This document shows, piece after piece, positions 46,501-57,217 of a DNA stretch of 64,000 nucleotides (within the stretch, counting starts at the first letter, position 1; each line of letters starts with the position of its first letter). The translations under genes and the position numbers were made by a program. The stretch comes from Branchiostoma floridae. Taxonomy: Eukaryota > Chordata > Leptocardii > Amphioxiformes > Branchiostomatidae. Location: contig NC_049979.1 of assembly GCF_000003815.2 (NCBI RefSeq), forward strand, positions 5,568,762-5,632,761, read 5' to 3'. A model generated the notes under the pieces. The model saw only the letters and a list, made by a program, of their open reading frames with translations, was not told where the DNA came from and ran no database searches.

Positions 46501-49500
46501 CTGCCGCTCCTTCTGAATATGGATGGAGCCGCGAGAACAGTCTTCCACCGTTCTCGAATCTTTAGCGTCACCTGGCGCAAAGAACGTGGGGTATTACCTC
46601 AATTCTCCGTGCCTGCTGCACCGAAAGGGCCAGTGCCTCAACCTCGGGCACCATGGCCATAGCGGCCGTCTGTGGCTGCGCTATCCTCCAGGTTTTTCGG
46701 CCTGGTGCGCCGATAATGCCAGCTCCGTGTAAGGCACAAGGTATGACGGCCGTCTGTATACGTAGCCTCGCCGATAACCTCCAGGTTCTACGGCATGCTT
46801 GGCCAATTCTTCCCGTGCATGTTGCGCCGAAAGGGCCTTTTGGTCCTTCCCAGCGCCTGGCAAGCCTTGAGCGCTAAGCTCGACCGCCAGTACCGATAGT
46901 AGCCCGCCGATAGGGGCTTTTCACCCTTCCCGGTCTTACGGCCTGCTGCGACGATAGTAGCCGGCCGATAGGGGCTTACCCAATCGGCGGCATGGTGCGC
47001 CGAAAGTGGTTCTTCTCGTAGCCCGCAGCTCCACCACTTGATTCCAACAACGAAAAACTGAGTCACTACCGGATCGTACCGGAGCAAACTCGATGCGTGC
47101 ACCTTGCGCGAAGCACAAAAGGAAATGATGATTGGGAAGGGGCGTCATCACGTGAGGTCCCATCATGCTTTGCTTTTCTTTTCTTTGTATGTGTGCACCA
47201 TCTAGCGATTCCCAGGAATACTGCATATTGTACTCTCCCTGAACAAGGTCGAGTCAATGAGGTATAAGCCCGGGCCGTACGGAAAGTTATCAGCCGGTCC
47301 GGAACACCCGTATCGAACATTTTCGCGTCACAGGTATGACATAAAAGCAAATACAATCTGATAATTGATCACAGACACGTACCTGAGGTTCATTTCTTTC
47401 TCCTGGTTGAGTCTAACCCTCTCCTTCTCTTCCTCTTCTTTTACTTTCTCTCGTAGCTTTTCTAGTGTTTCTTCCTTTTGTTCCAGTAGAGCCATTCTGG
47501 CCTTCTCAACTTCATCATCCTCATCATCTTTTATTTGTAAAGCAGGTACTTTCCGTATCCTAAAAACCAAGGCACATGTTTCAGTTTCAGTCACAGTCTT
47601 GTCAAAATGGGAAAAATAAACAAACTTACCAAATGTCCTTTCAAGAAGGAATAGCATTTCCTTTCAGTTTTGTCTCATCACCTAAGTACAAAACCTAAAT
47701 AGTATTGTTTGTTTGTTGGTTTATTGGGATTTGCAAACAATTCAGTTCAAAAAGCAAGTTCAGAAGTAGCATCAACATCAAGTGAACGCATAGTCGAAAG
47801 TGATTTGATTTATACCATCCAGAACATTTCACAAAATCAGGCTTTTACACAAATTACATGAGTGAGTGGTTCTATCCTGTTTCTTTGCTTTCCTGATTGC
47901 AATTTACATGTACTTTCACCAGCAATATGTCAGGTAAAAATGTCATGCGTAATAATGTAATTCAGATTTTTGCACCTACCTATCAGTTGGTACTGAAGAT
48001 TTGGGACTTTCCTGGTGCTTCTCTAGTTCAAAAGATGGTCTTAATACTGCATCCTGCTCGTATGGGGAAACAGAGAATAGAAAAGAACAATGTTATCACT
48101 GAGACTGTTGTGATGCATTTTAGCTAAAACTGACCTTGTGTATCATAATAAGTTATACTAGTATATAAAAAGAATCTTGAACAACATTTAAAAATTGAGG
48201 GTGTAAAATGTATGTGTAAAATGAAGACTCACAGGAGACATGGAGGATCCTGACTTCATGGACCTGTTCATGTTGTCAAGTGGATTAGGGATGCCAAAAT
48301 CCTGCACAAGAACAAAATCTCATGTTTTTACCATTTGAACTACAGAAAGGTTTTTGTATCGTTGAAAAAAAAAACTGGCCATCAAAATGACTGTCAGACA
48401 AAAGCCCAATATTCAACCAGTGTTTTCACCAGTCCTTTTCAGCATACAAATGTATGTGGCCCCTATGCTGTGATTTGGATCCCCTACACTGTGATTTGGG
48501 TCTCTACGCTGTGTTTCAACCAGCAAAGGGGACTTTTTCTGTTGTTTTGTAACAAAAGTTTGCTTCTATTTCACTAAATTTGGCCCCCAAAATGCAGCAA
48601 AACAGTGTTTCTGAGGGTTATATATCTAGAAATTTTCAAGAGAAGGATCATCCCCCAGAAACCTGACAATGCTCACGCCTGCATCACGCACCACGTGGCT
48701 TTGCTGCACTATCAAAGATGCCCCCTATGCTGTGATAAAACCCTGGTGAGAACACTGTCAACAATCCTGAAGCACAGTGGCAACTTCAACCTACCACATC
48801 TTTCCCATCATCATCATCATCAGACTCCTCAGACGAACCTCCCAGCATCCGCCTGTCCTCCAGCTTCTCACTACCTTCTGAAGACTGCAAAACAGGTAAA
48901 GATTTCCTCACATAATAGGCATATTACAAATTTCATTTCATTTCATTTTCAAGCTATACAGATACCTGTGTACACTAACACAAATGTGTGTCAGATACAA
49001 AACATATTTAACCATCTGAATAGATCTAACTTGCATATCATCTAAGTTTGGTAAACACAAGATGTATGCTAGTTCACCTTTATCCGCAGGGTAACCTATA
49101 TCCATTGTTTAAAAAAAACGATATCAAGTCGACGGCGATGGTTTCAAACTGCAATTTTTAAAATACATAAACGTGTTGTAGTTTGAAATTACAAATACAC
49201 CGTCTCTAAGTGCCCTTAGTGCCCTGTTTAAAAAAAAATGGATATAGGTTACCCCCTAAATTAAGGAGAACTAGCGTTAATAGACAATGGTCTTCAAAGA
49301 AATTGCCTAAAGGTCAGGGACAGAAGACTCGAAATTCCTACCTCGTAACCGAGATTCCCAATGTCAAGGTCATCCAGGTTGAACTGTTTACCCTTGCCAA
49401 GACCGGCTGAGCTCTGTGAATTAGAAGTTTAACAATGTACATCTTCTGTACAAGTGTTTTAGCACTCACACACTCACTATCCAGTTTAACGTCTGTTGTT

Positions 49501-52500
49501 CCCCATCCCTTGGGGGTTAGACGTGCTTGCACGTAGATGAGGGGGCTTGATGGCCAGCCTGAATTTTTTTCCATCCCCTGGATTTTGAATGGAAATTGAT
49601 GATCTAAAGGGGTCTGGGGGCATACTCCCCAAGGAAAATTTTTAAATCTTGACCCTCTGAAATGCTCTTTCCTGCATACTCCTTAATAAACAAACAAACA
49701 AACAAACAAACACAGCTCTCACCTCACTGTCATCGTCCCGGTTGAGACTTGTTAAGAGGTTGATCCCCTCCCCGATACCCCCTGACCTGTTCAGGCTTCC
49801 GCCCAAGCCTCGGGACATGTCCATGCCCAGGCTGCCGGGGCCTCCTCGCTAGAATGCACAATCAACATTATCATCATCAGTCCCATAGCTTTTTAGTCAG
49901 CTGTAGGCTGGTTAAGCTGTAGGGGCAGCACAAAAACAACTGTCATGCTGACTCAACAGGCTTTTAAGTTTTAGTCTCCTGGTGGCACAATCAATCAACT
50001 TTTAGCATCTTATCTAAAAAATCGCCCTGTGATAGTTAGGCATAACCCTGTCAGTCTCCTTCAAACTCAACATGGTCTGTAGACTAGAGTAGAGGTACAA
50101 AATCTAGTTGTACAATAGTCATGCTTTTTGTCACACTAAAGTCAATGGTGTTTTATCAAGAATCGAGACAGGTACAGTTACTTCTTATGTCCTGTCATTA
50201 ATTGTGTGATCAGCTACATGATATATATATATATATGATGGTTCTTTTAAATTTCATAACTTTCAACATTCTGAGCTATACAATGTACTTTATAACAACA
50301 TTTCCATTTACATGTTCAACCTAGTGTTGCCAGGCCTTGAGAAGTTTAAACAAGGTGAGAAAAAAGTTAATGATTAAACTGACCAGTGAACCCAGCGGTG
50401 ACAAAGGCTCAGTTTTCAGGGGGGCCAGACCGCCGAGCCCTCCTGACCGACCAGTGCTGCCCAAAGAGCCGGTCAATGGTCCCAGGGTCCCCAGGGGGCT
50501 GGTGGGCTCACCCTTCAGTAGACCAAGTCCCTAGGAAACATACAGGGGATGATGTGAAAATCCTCTTGTATCACAGAGCTATAATACCAGTAATTGTGCA
50601 GCATACAAATAAATGTATCACAATGGTTGATCAATATCTGCAAGATTCCTGTATATTACTATTTTAAGTTATATTAAGTTACCATAGAGAAAAATGAACT
50701 GTATAAGGTTGTACAAAACCTACTTCCTTATTTTATACACCTAAGTTCTGTAGAAAAATTCAATAAAGGTGCAATTAAGGCCTTTAATCGATTATATACC
50801 TGTGTTTGTGCCTTCAATGCTGGAGAGGTTCCCCCCTTCTCCTTCTTGTCCCTTTTCTTCTTTCCTGGCTTTTTACCAGATGAACCTGAAATATGCAAAA
50901 CACATCATACAGTAAATACGTCCACAATTACTTCACCTGTAAATGTAGTACATTGGAATTTGAATTCAACCAACACAAATTACATCCCAATGTTTTTGCC
51001 AGAAAGTACTAGTATGATCAGATCACAATCATACGAAGTATGGGACATTTGTGATTACCTCCTCCCAGTTTTTTCTTGTCCCTTTCTTCCTGTACCATCT
51101 TGCGGTAGTACTCATCACACGGATGATCCCACACACTGTCTCCAGTGGAAAAGTTGAAGTAGTAGATATCGCCATTGCCATCTTGACTGTTGGACAAAAA
51201 TTTAATATGATATAATTATGATACTAGTACCTATAACTGCACGCTAAACTGGTTTTGTTGATGCTGGTTTTCATAAATTACAATTAACCAATGTCATCTA
51301 ATATGTTGCATTTCCCTCTTAAAATGATCATTACTGCCTTTGGATCTCCTGATATTTGTGATACATCATTATGAGGGTCTGCATGCTCTTTTACGTAAGG
51401 CGTAGGCAGCCCATTTCATTTCCTGTAATTCGTAGGGAAAATAATCTTATCTACGTAATTGCCTTCCTTGATTTAGCGTAAAAACGTAGGGGTTTCTTCT
51501 GAATTCAGTGTAAATCGTTGTCGGGACCCCCCATGCAGACCCTCCATTATGGATCAGTGACATCGAACTGTTATAGCGACATTCACCTCAATGCACTAGT
51601 TAGGCAGGCTCATTGTCATATGTAGAAAATGGGTTGGGCAACAATGGCCAAAAAACATGTTATGGTTAAGCAAGACAACAAAATGTGATTTGAATAAGAC
51701 CATCAAAATTGGATGAAATCACAATTTCCTGGTCCTAATAAAAACAATATTGATAAATCTCTCTTGTTTGCAGTCTGTGGTACAGTGTAAACCTTTTACT
51801 AGTACAAGGCATTTGTTGTCAAGGTAAAGGATTTGTTTCAGTAATTGTATTCACAACACTGATTTACCTTGATTTGAGCTTTACGTTGATCTACGCTATT
51901 TGTTCTTATATTGTATCTATATGTATTAGGGCTGGGTATCGGTACAGCGTACCGGTACAAAACCGTTTTTTCTTATTGGACCGGTCCAGAAAAACCGGAC
52001 CTGAAAAAATTAGGTGGACCGGATGTTGGACCGATTAGAAAATTAACAGATTATTTCATCAGGCATTCACACGTTTTGGCGCTTGCAGGTGGAAGAAAAT
52101 AACAAGAGTGAAGTAGAGTAGAGTTTATAGTAATTTCTACCAAGTTTTACAGCCAATCGTACAGGTGCAGTTAGCATTGTAGAATTTTAAAAAGCCAGTG
52201 TAAGTCTAATACTCCACCAAACAGATTTCTTTATAGTGAAATGGACCATTAGTATGAGTCATACTGAATCAGGTCCAGGTTCAGGTCCGGACCTGGACCT
52301 GATCCCCTGGACCTGAACCGGACCTGGACCTGAATTTTCTGTACCGGTACCCAGCCCTAATATGTATTATAACTTGATGTATCATTTTGTTATGATTTTG
52401 TTATGTTGGCTTTGAATTGAAAAACCGTCTTCTACCAAGAAACACCTGTTCCGCCATACCCTCTACTGTATTTTGGAGAATCTTAATAAATACATAAATA

Positions 52501-53090
52501 AATAAATATAGAGAGGACATCATAAAATGTCCTTGGTTATTGCCATACCATGGTTTCCAGTCATCAGGAAGTGGAGCGTTGATCCCTTCTCGGGCGACCC
52601 ACAGCAAGTCTTGATCTTTGGGCAGCTGGAGTCCCAAAACCTCCAGTGCATACTCACGGATTTCTGTGCAGAATTTAGTATACATTAGACTTGTTGGTGA
52701 TAGTACATTCAACATAATTATGGAGAGCAGAGCAGCAAGAGCAGAGCTACTAGAATTTTGAGTCAATTTAGATGTGGGAAAATAAGGAGGATATCTACTG
52801 GCTGTGGTTCAAGGTAAAGGTAAAGAAAATACGATAATTTAAACATTTCTAGTGTTGCTTCCATAATCATAATTTGATCATGAATGACCATCAAAGAAGT
52901 TATAAGTCCTAGTAATCGACTTGAAAATGCTTCATGAATTCCCGTCTTCATATCATGTGATTGATTCCAAGAGAGTCACCAGTTATATAGGTAGGAGGGT
53001 TGCAAAAAAGGCCCAATTCTCACCTTCCTCCGTCGGCTCGTAGGTCTCATCATATTCCTCCTCAAGGATCAACTGGTCATTGATCATCAT
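33930..53090 (-). CDS. CEP164: Centrosomal protein of 164 kDa, 22 coding exons, ~1230 aa visible
   Basis: CEP164 is a distal-appendage protein of the mother centriole needed for membrane docking and ciliogenesis; its N-terminus binds TTBK2. Exons (minus): 53090-53024, 52683-52549, 51186-51059, 50885-50800, 50530-50384, 49848-49723, 49413-49342, 48884-48795, 48301-48233, 48053-47980, 47559-47383, 41753-41622, 40784-40580, 40444-40247, 39617-39495, 39159-38944, 38414-38287, 37602-37498, 37028-36431, 35983-35871 (cut by a gap), 35084-34976, 34522-33930. Phases agree throughout. Start '[19 protein letters not shown]'; WW domain at ~58-91 with W65 and W87 ('[19 protein letters not shown]'); Gly/Ser-rich region ~110-330; Glu/Lys/Gln-rich coiled coil ~330-760; '[20 protein letters not shown]' matches the conserved helix of the human protein; C-terminus '[13 protein letters not shown]' and 'SHRLWLDNF'. 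Human is 1460 aa. An acceptor just upstream of the ATG suggests a 5' UTR exon. Confidence 0.95.
34570..34805 (+). mobile_element. 5'-truncated LINE 3' end (reverse-transcriptase C-terminus)
   Basis: In CEP164's last intron, on the opposite strand, a frame ending at 34728 encodes '[18 protein letters not shown]', the typical extreme C-terminus of jockey/CR1-group LINE ORF2 proteins, then 'CTCCATACGTTGCGCC...TTGGGGGTAATCAAG' 3' UTR and a (gat)n tail. 5' truncation is usual for such copies. Family assignment is from recollection of the motif. Confidence 0.7.
35152..35260. repeat. Long hairpin, 46-bp arms
   Basis: Left arm 35152-35197 ('gatacaaccagaatta', 'ctcacttccaacg') and right arm 35215-35260 ('cgttggaagtgagtac', 'aattctggttgtgtc') are inverse with about four mismatches; 17-nt loop 'tctgatagacatcgaaa'. 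Lies 68 bp upstream (transcript sense) of CEP164 exon 21. Confidence 0.85.
35771..35870. other. Assembly gap (100 N) inside CEP164
   Basis: Cuts CEP164 exon 20 after 'RKELKD', so its 3' edge and possibly further coding sequence are missing. Confidence 1.
36038..36418. mobile_element. hAT-type MITE, family A copy 3 (degraded)
   Basis: 'ggatcaggtccaggtccaga', 'ctgaacctggacctaatcg' and 'ccgtaccggtccaacaag' align with the copies at 17359 and 51927, but the terminal TAGGGCTGGG sequences are gone. In a CEP164 intron. Confidence 0.7.
37095..37440 (-). mobile_element. LINE remnant: ORF2 C-terminus and 3' UTR
   Basis: The minus strand encodes '[17 protein letters not shown]' and 'TPTFKRLLK', resembling the C-terminus of CR1/L2-type LINE proteins, then the 3' tail family seen at 25815 and 27990 ('ggccgcttttcattgaggtc' on the plus strand). 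In a CEP164 intron, same orientation as CEP164. Confidence 0.6.
37700..38131. mobile_element. MITE family C copy 2, with nested insert
   Basis: Left 'taacgctagttcaccttc', right 'aaggtgaagtagcgtta'; central stretch from about 37740 to 37860 ('atagccggcataaccgccc') is not in the other copies and may be a second insertion. In a CEP164 intron. Confidence 0.7.
38339..38742. repeat. 202-bp tandem duplication across a CEP164 exon edge
   Basis: 38339-38540 and 38541-38742 appear identical. Each holds the acceptor TTCTACAG and the first ~76 nt of exon 17 plus ~125 nt of intron. The upstream copy (minus-strand sense) has an acceptor at 38616 but no donor; reading through it reaches a stop near 38443. 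Confidence 0.97.
40509..40537. repeat. (CA)n microsatellite
   Basis: About 14 CA units in a CEP164 intron, next to the exon 13 donor at 40579. Confidence 0.9.
40910..41131. mobile_element. MITE family C copy 3
   Basis: Left 'taacgctggttcaccttta', right 'ttaaggtgaactagcgtta', inner 'caacggatataggtcaccc'. In a CEP164 intron. Confidence 0.75.
41374..41571. repeat. 99-bp direct duplication rich in 'ggtgcac'
   Basis: 'acccacagaaaacaaatggg' at 41391 and 41490, with 'gtgcaccagggtgcacatgc' and 'agtatttcgagccctg' following in both. Many GTGCAC palindromes. In a CEP164 intron. Confidence 0.9.
41861..42152 (+). mobile_element. tRNA-derived SINE with poly-T tail
   Basis: tRNA-like head 'ataatccaatggttagcgg' (A box) and 'ttagttcgattccgg' (B box), body with 'ggacggaacgttaagccg' and 'gctaggggaatttcccc', tail of eleven T. 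No clear target duplication found. In the long CEP164 intron 11. Confidence 0.8.
42432..47266. mobile_element. Nested long-inverted-repeat transposons, ~4.8 kb, no transposase seen
   Basis: Inner small element: arms at ~42432-42510 and ~42733-42810 ('ggttatgctaagatgtactt', 'taccatctacagtataatct') are inverse and near perfect. Larger element: 42809-42862 'ttatacctcattgactcgac' is the inverse of the end at 47220-47266; in addition 42510-42630 ('gcatgatgggacctcacgtg') is the inverse of 47120-47240. The interior holds a 26-bp satellite (43978) and a GC-rich, internally repetitive block (46600-46990), with no recognisable transposase. It fills CEP164 intron 11, otherwise ~1 kb. Confidence 0.8.
43978..44152. 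repeat. 26-bp tandem repeat with BclI-like TGATCA in each unit
   Basis: About seven units of 'tcatcatattgatcacatca' plus 'catgtc' variants, one unit shortened to ~20 bp. Lies within the large inverted-repeat element. Confidence 0.9.
49068..49279. mobile_element. MITE family C copy 4
   Basis: 'gctagttcacctttatccgc' to 'ttaaggagaactagcgtta', inner 'gggtaacctatatccattg'/'ggatataggttaccccc'. In a CEP164 intron. Confidence 0.75.
51927..52359. mobile_element. hAT-type MITE, family A copy 4 (433 bp)
   Basis: TAGGGCTGGGTATCGGTAC and its inverse (GTACCGGTACCCAGCCCTA), flanked by perfect 8-bp duplications ATATGTAT at 51919-51926 and 52360-52367. Exactly the length of the copy at 17359. In CEP164 intron 2. 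Confidence 0.95.
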
Positions 53091-54180
53091 GGTCGCAGGT
53101 TCGGCCTTCAGCTGAGTGGACAAGGAGAACGTGCAAAAAAAGACGATAATCTATCATGCACAGATTGCGTAACAATAAAGATTTTACGTTATTCTTATTA
53201 CTGATTTAAATGGACAAATTATGAAGTTAACGTCTTCTAAGGTGGGAGGGGGGCAAGATCTTGACGCCCACATTTTCGCTAATTTTTCGTGTATATTTCT
53301 CAAATGCGGGGATTATAAATGTACTAACAGTAACACTTACCGACTGTGATCATAGGCTAATATTTTCTCGTGGCTAATCTGTATCCTCTACCCTGCGTGA
53401 AGGTGAAGTGGCGAGACCTCTCGTTGTCGGTGGACTTCTCAGGTTCGAACTGTGTTGATGTTGTCGTGACGCTTCAGATGCCGCTTGTTGCGCTGCACCA
53501 TCATTTTCGACGTGACCTGGTACCGTCTTCCTACCAACGTAGCTCAGTGTCATTCCTCCATACCTCACAATGTCCACGACGCGTTGTTGCTGTGGACAGA
53601 AATCGCACTTTGAACGACGCACCAGAAGACGAGGTGACGGCCGCTGCTCTATATCACCTTCCGTTTGTGTTTGACGCTTACCCTAAGACTCATACCGGCG
53701 TTTCAATGTGTCAGAGCACCAGGATGACAAGGTTAGCCGCATATAAAAGTAAATTAAACGTATGAAAGATGGTTTCGTTAATAAAAGATATGCGAAATTG
53801 TGGACGAAAGAAAGACATTTCGTTGTGACGTAGAAATTTAACGCAATAAATCGAGATTTGATATCGGAAAAACAGGGAAACGTCATTTATAACAGCATTG
53901 TCTTGTTGGCAAGTTGTTGCAAATTCAATAGAAATAAAATGATATATTAATATTGATAATATATATAATAATATTGATGAGCATTTCTCAATTTGCGAAC
54001 ACAATATTTTTTTTAGCTGATATCATTTTAAATGACTACTTAGAACGTCTGCCTCCTTTCGACACCAGTAACGGATGGACCCCTTGTGCGTTTTGTCACG
54101 ACTGATACTTCGGTGTGAGACCACAGCTTGGACGAGCTACGATCCAGGAGGACGACAACAATCAGTCAATCGAAAACATT
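53091..54180. promoter_or_regulatory. Shared 5' region of CEP164 and CRIPT
   Basis: 1.1 kb between divergent start codons. A probable CEP164 5' UTR acceptor lies at about 53114. The 53390-53700 part is GC-richer with several CpG and could be a promoter or 5' UTR exon; an open frame there shows no recognisable protein. Confidence 0.4.
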
Positions 54181-56636
54181 ATGGTTTGCGAAAAGTGTAA
54201 GTTTGAACGGTGTTATGTCGTCGTGTATGTTTTGCTCGTGCTTTAGAGAGGAATAATGTTACAGGTTTCACTACCTTGAACCCGTAAATTTCAGCATCCA
54301 AAGCGAAGAATTTGCGTATATGTGTGTGTCTTTGGTTGGTTTAGGGGACTCGTTTAGGGGAGGGGGGTGTACTTTTATTTGGCATCAGGGCATCATGATC
54401 ACTCCGACTTTTCCTTTCCGAGTTAATAAGGCCAAGAAGAAAACAGTGACTCCAAAGCCTTTATGGTGCATTTAAAGGGCATGGCTTAGCACTGGTTAAA
54501 GCATAAACTGTTTCAATTCCAAGACAGTCTGGATAACCATATGCGACAACACAGTGTGTATTACGACTACAGAGCTCTGCATGACCCTCAGTTACCTGTA
54601 ATGACAGTAACCTGATATTGAAGAGTGGCTTGGACGTTCCTAGTACAGTAGGAGCCAGTTAATTGCACGTCGGATAAACCCACACTTCGGTCAATTGCAC
54701 GGAATCCCCAAATCCCCTGGCAGTCAACTGAGTAACTTCGCATTACCGACACGCCAGATAATTGCACGGAATTCGCCGGCAAATTGGGTGTGCAATTAAG
54801 TGGCTTTACTCCTAGTGTTACCAGAAGAGCTCTACTCTACTCTATGTAGTCCTGGAGACTCTATATCATGAGCGAGGCTATCGACACACCCAGTGTGTCG
54901 ATAGCCTCAACAGGCTATTGACACACTGAGTGTGTCGATAGCCTGTTTAGGCTATTGGCACACTCAGTGTGGTGATAGCCTGTTGAGGCTATATCATACC
55001 CATACATAATATTTGTACAGTACGGGTGGACGTTTCTGCTTCCTTACTTCCTCACCTGTAGAAGATAGAAGCAGAGATGTCCACCCATACAGAATCTCCA
55101 GGACTAAGTACTATCATAATATGGTACTTTTATCTCCCAGCAACAATTTTTCTCATGGCATATATTTTGTTATAGGCCAGAAGAAATTGGGTAAGGTCAT
55201 CACTCCAGATCCCTGGAAAGATGGAGCAAGAAACACAACTGGTACATTTAATAATTTATTGATTTGATTTATTACAAGATTTAACGTGAATTAGCAGTGA
55301 AGCAGTTATCACAAAAGTGATGGAACATAAAACCACTACGAACATTAATACTGCATTTAAATTTTATTTATAAAATTATAGTAGTTCCATGTCCACAGAC
55401 AGTCCAGTCAAAGCCAAATGCATTCATCACCCCAGGCATATCATGACTTATCAATATACATTTGTATCATCAGAGGGATTCATAATTTCTGTAGTGGATC
55501 TCACTAGGAATGCCTTTCACCTTGAATGTTCACCATTGATTGGGGGAATCTGTTTGCTTGAAGTTGAACAGGTATTACTTTCCAAGGATCCTGCCTAGTC
55601 ATCTAAAACTGATCACTGGTCTGTCAGAACATGAATAAATCCAAGCATGTTTGTGATAGCATGCAGTATGACAGAGAAAAGGGCCATGACTCTATTGCAC
55701 ATTAATAAGTGAAGACAATGCATTTATTTCTGTTTTCAGAGGGAGGTGGTAGGAGAGTGAATGAAAACAAGTTGCTGACCCAGAAGAAAAACAGGTGACG
55801 ATGAGTCAAATATACACTCCAACATAATTAATATGAACCTACAGTTGTTTTGAAATATCCTTACATGTACTTGGTACCAAACTTTTTCTATAGGGGCTCC
55901 TTACACACACAAGCCTACCCTATTTTTTTTAGTTTAGCGAGTGTAAGGAGCCCTGGTAGAAATAGGATGGCACCCAGGCTACCTTACATGTACTACCTAA
56001 TTCAAATTATGTGAGATCCTGAGATACTGAGGAGACGCAATCATTTTGTGCATTTTATTGCTGTACTTTGCAGGTTCTCCCCCTACCAGGAATTCCGTAA
56101 GTGCAGAATCTGCAAGACAGTTGTACACCAGAAGGGCTCCCACTATTGCCAAGGGTGTGCTTACAAGAAAGGTAGGACCTAGACCAGCTCGCATTAGCAC
56201 CTTTTGATAGCACTGCGTTATTAGTAGTGAAGGACCAGTACTGGATTCATATGTAGTAGTTGTGGCCTTGGTCACAATTTGGTTAAACATTTAGCCAAAT
56301 TCTTCTTCTGGTTGTGTCTCCAACTTCAGTAAGTTGAACTTGAAGACTCTGACACAGTGGGGGATAGGGGTATTCTTGGTATGGAGGGGTGGTCGCTAGG
56401 TTTTGTAATTTGAATCAAGGAGGTTATTTGAATGTTTGAAAGAGAGATATGTATTGGTGTAATACAGGGTAGGGCAGCTTGGAGAAGGTTGATGTATATG
56501 ATTGTTACCTATTATCCAATGGTCATTGTAATAGAGTGTTTCTTAATTTATCTACTTTCATTTGAACACAGGAATCTGTGCCATGTGTGGAAAGAAAGTG
56601 CTGGATACTGCGAGCTATAGGCAATCAACAACATAA
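54181..56636 (+). CDS. CRIPT: Cysteine-rich PDZ-binding protein, 5 exons, 99 aa
   Basis: CRIPT is a small zinc-binding protein first described as a partner of the third PDZ domain of PSD-95 and more recently linked to the minor spliceosome. Exons: 54181-54196, 55176-55241, 55740-55794, 56074-56171, 56572-56636; all GT-AG, sum 300 nt, 99 aa (human 101). Cysteine pairs are C3/C6, C56/C59, C71/C74 and C81/C84, with the near-invariant 'GSHYCQGCAYKKGICAMCGK'. Residues 13-27 ('VITPDPWKDGARNTT') match human closely. The C-terminus is SYRQSTT, unlike the TSV end of the vertebrate protein that forms the class I PDZ ligand. Head-to-head with CEP164. Confidence 0.97.
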
Positions 56637-57211
56637 GCAAGAGTCAGCAGACACTGATGAAGGAACTGGTGATGAGCTGTATCATAGTTGACAGATACAG
56701 AAATCTTGACAGCTGCATTGCTTCAGACCTGTCAGATTGGAGTTAGACTGTCATATAAACAGATGAACAAACAAATATGCGTATACACAGGTATTGTAAG
56801 AGGTTTGAGACAGATATTTGAGTACAATGCTCAAAATGTACCCTGTCAGAATTTTATCTCATTTCAATAGTGAGGAGATGCACGGAATATAATCTGTACA
56901 GTGCAGAGGTGCTGCCAGACATTCATGGTTGCATATTATGTACCAGATGACACGTGTGAAGAAAAGAACTAGCATTCTGTTCACATGGACAATTGAAGCA
57001 AACATGTGCTGGATGTTTTCCTAAGTCAGCATGCTTATCAATTTTCATCTGTGTTTGTACTGCCTATTGATTCTTTTTGTACAAATGTTTGGATGATGTC
57101 TAATGCTCTATCTATTTGAACTGCAAGGAAGCCAAACATGGCTTTTGAATATACATTGTAGAGATGAACTCTGCTTTCAGGTTGGACTGTACTTGAAATC
57201 ACTGATGTGTA

Positions 57212-57217
57212 AATAAA
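57212..57217 (+). terminator. CRIPT: CRIPT polyadenylation signal
   Basis: AATAAA about 580 nt past the stop codon. Confidence 0.5.

Noticed and set aside
46321-47356. Overlapping open frames in the GC-rich block
   Set aside because: High GC lowers stop frequency; translations are low in conserved motifs and frames overlap on both strands. No transposase signature.
53370-53765. 131-codon frame upstream of CRIPT
   Set aside because: No recognisable domain, an equally open antisense frame, and it lies in the CEP164/CRIPT promoter interval.
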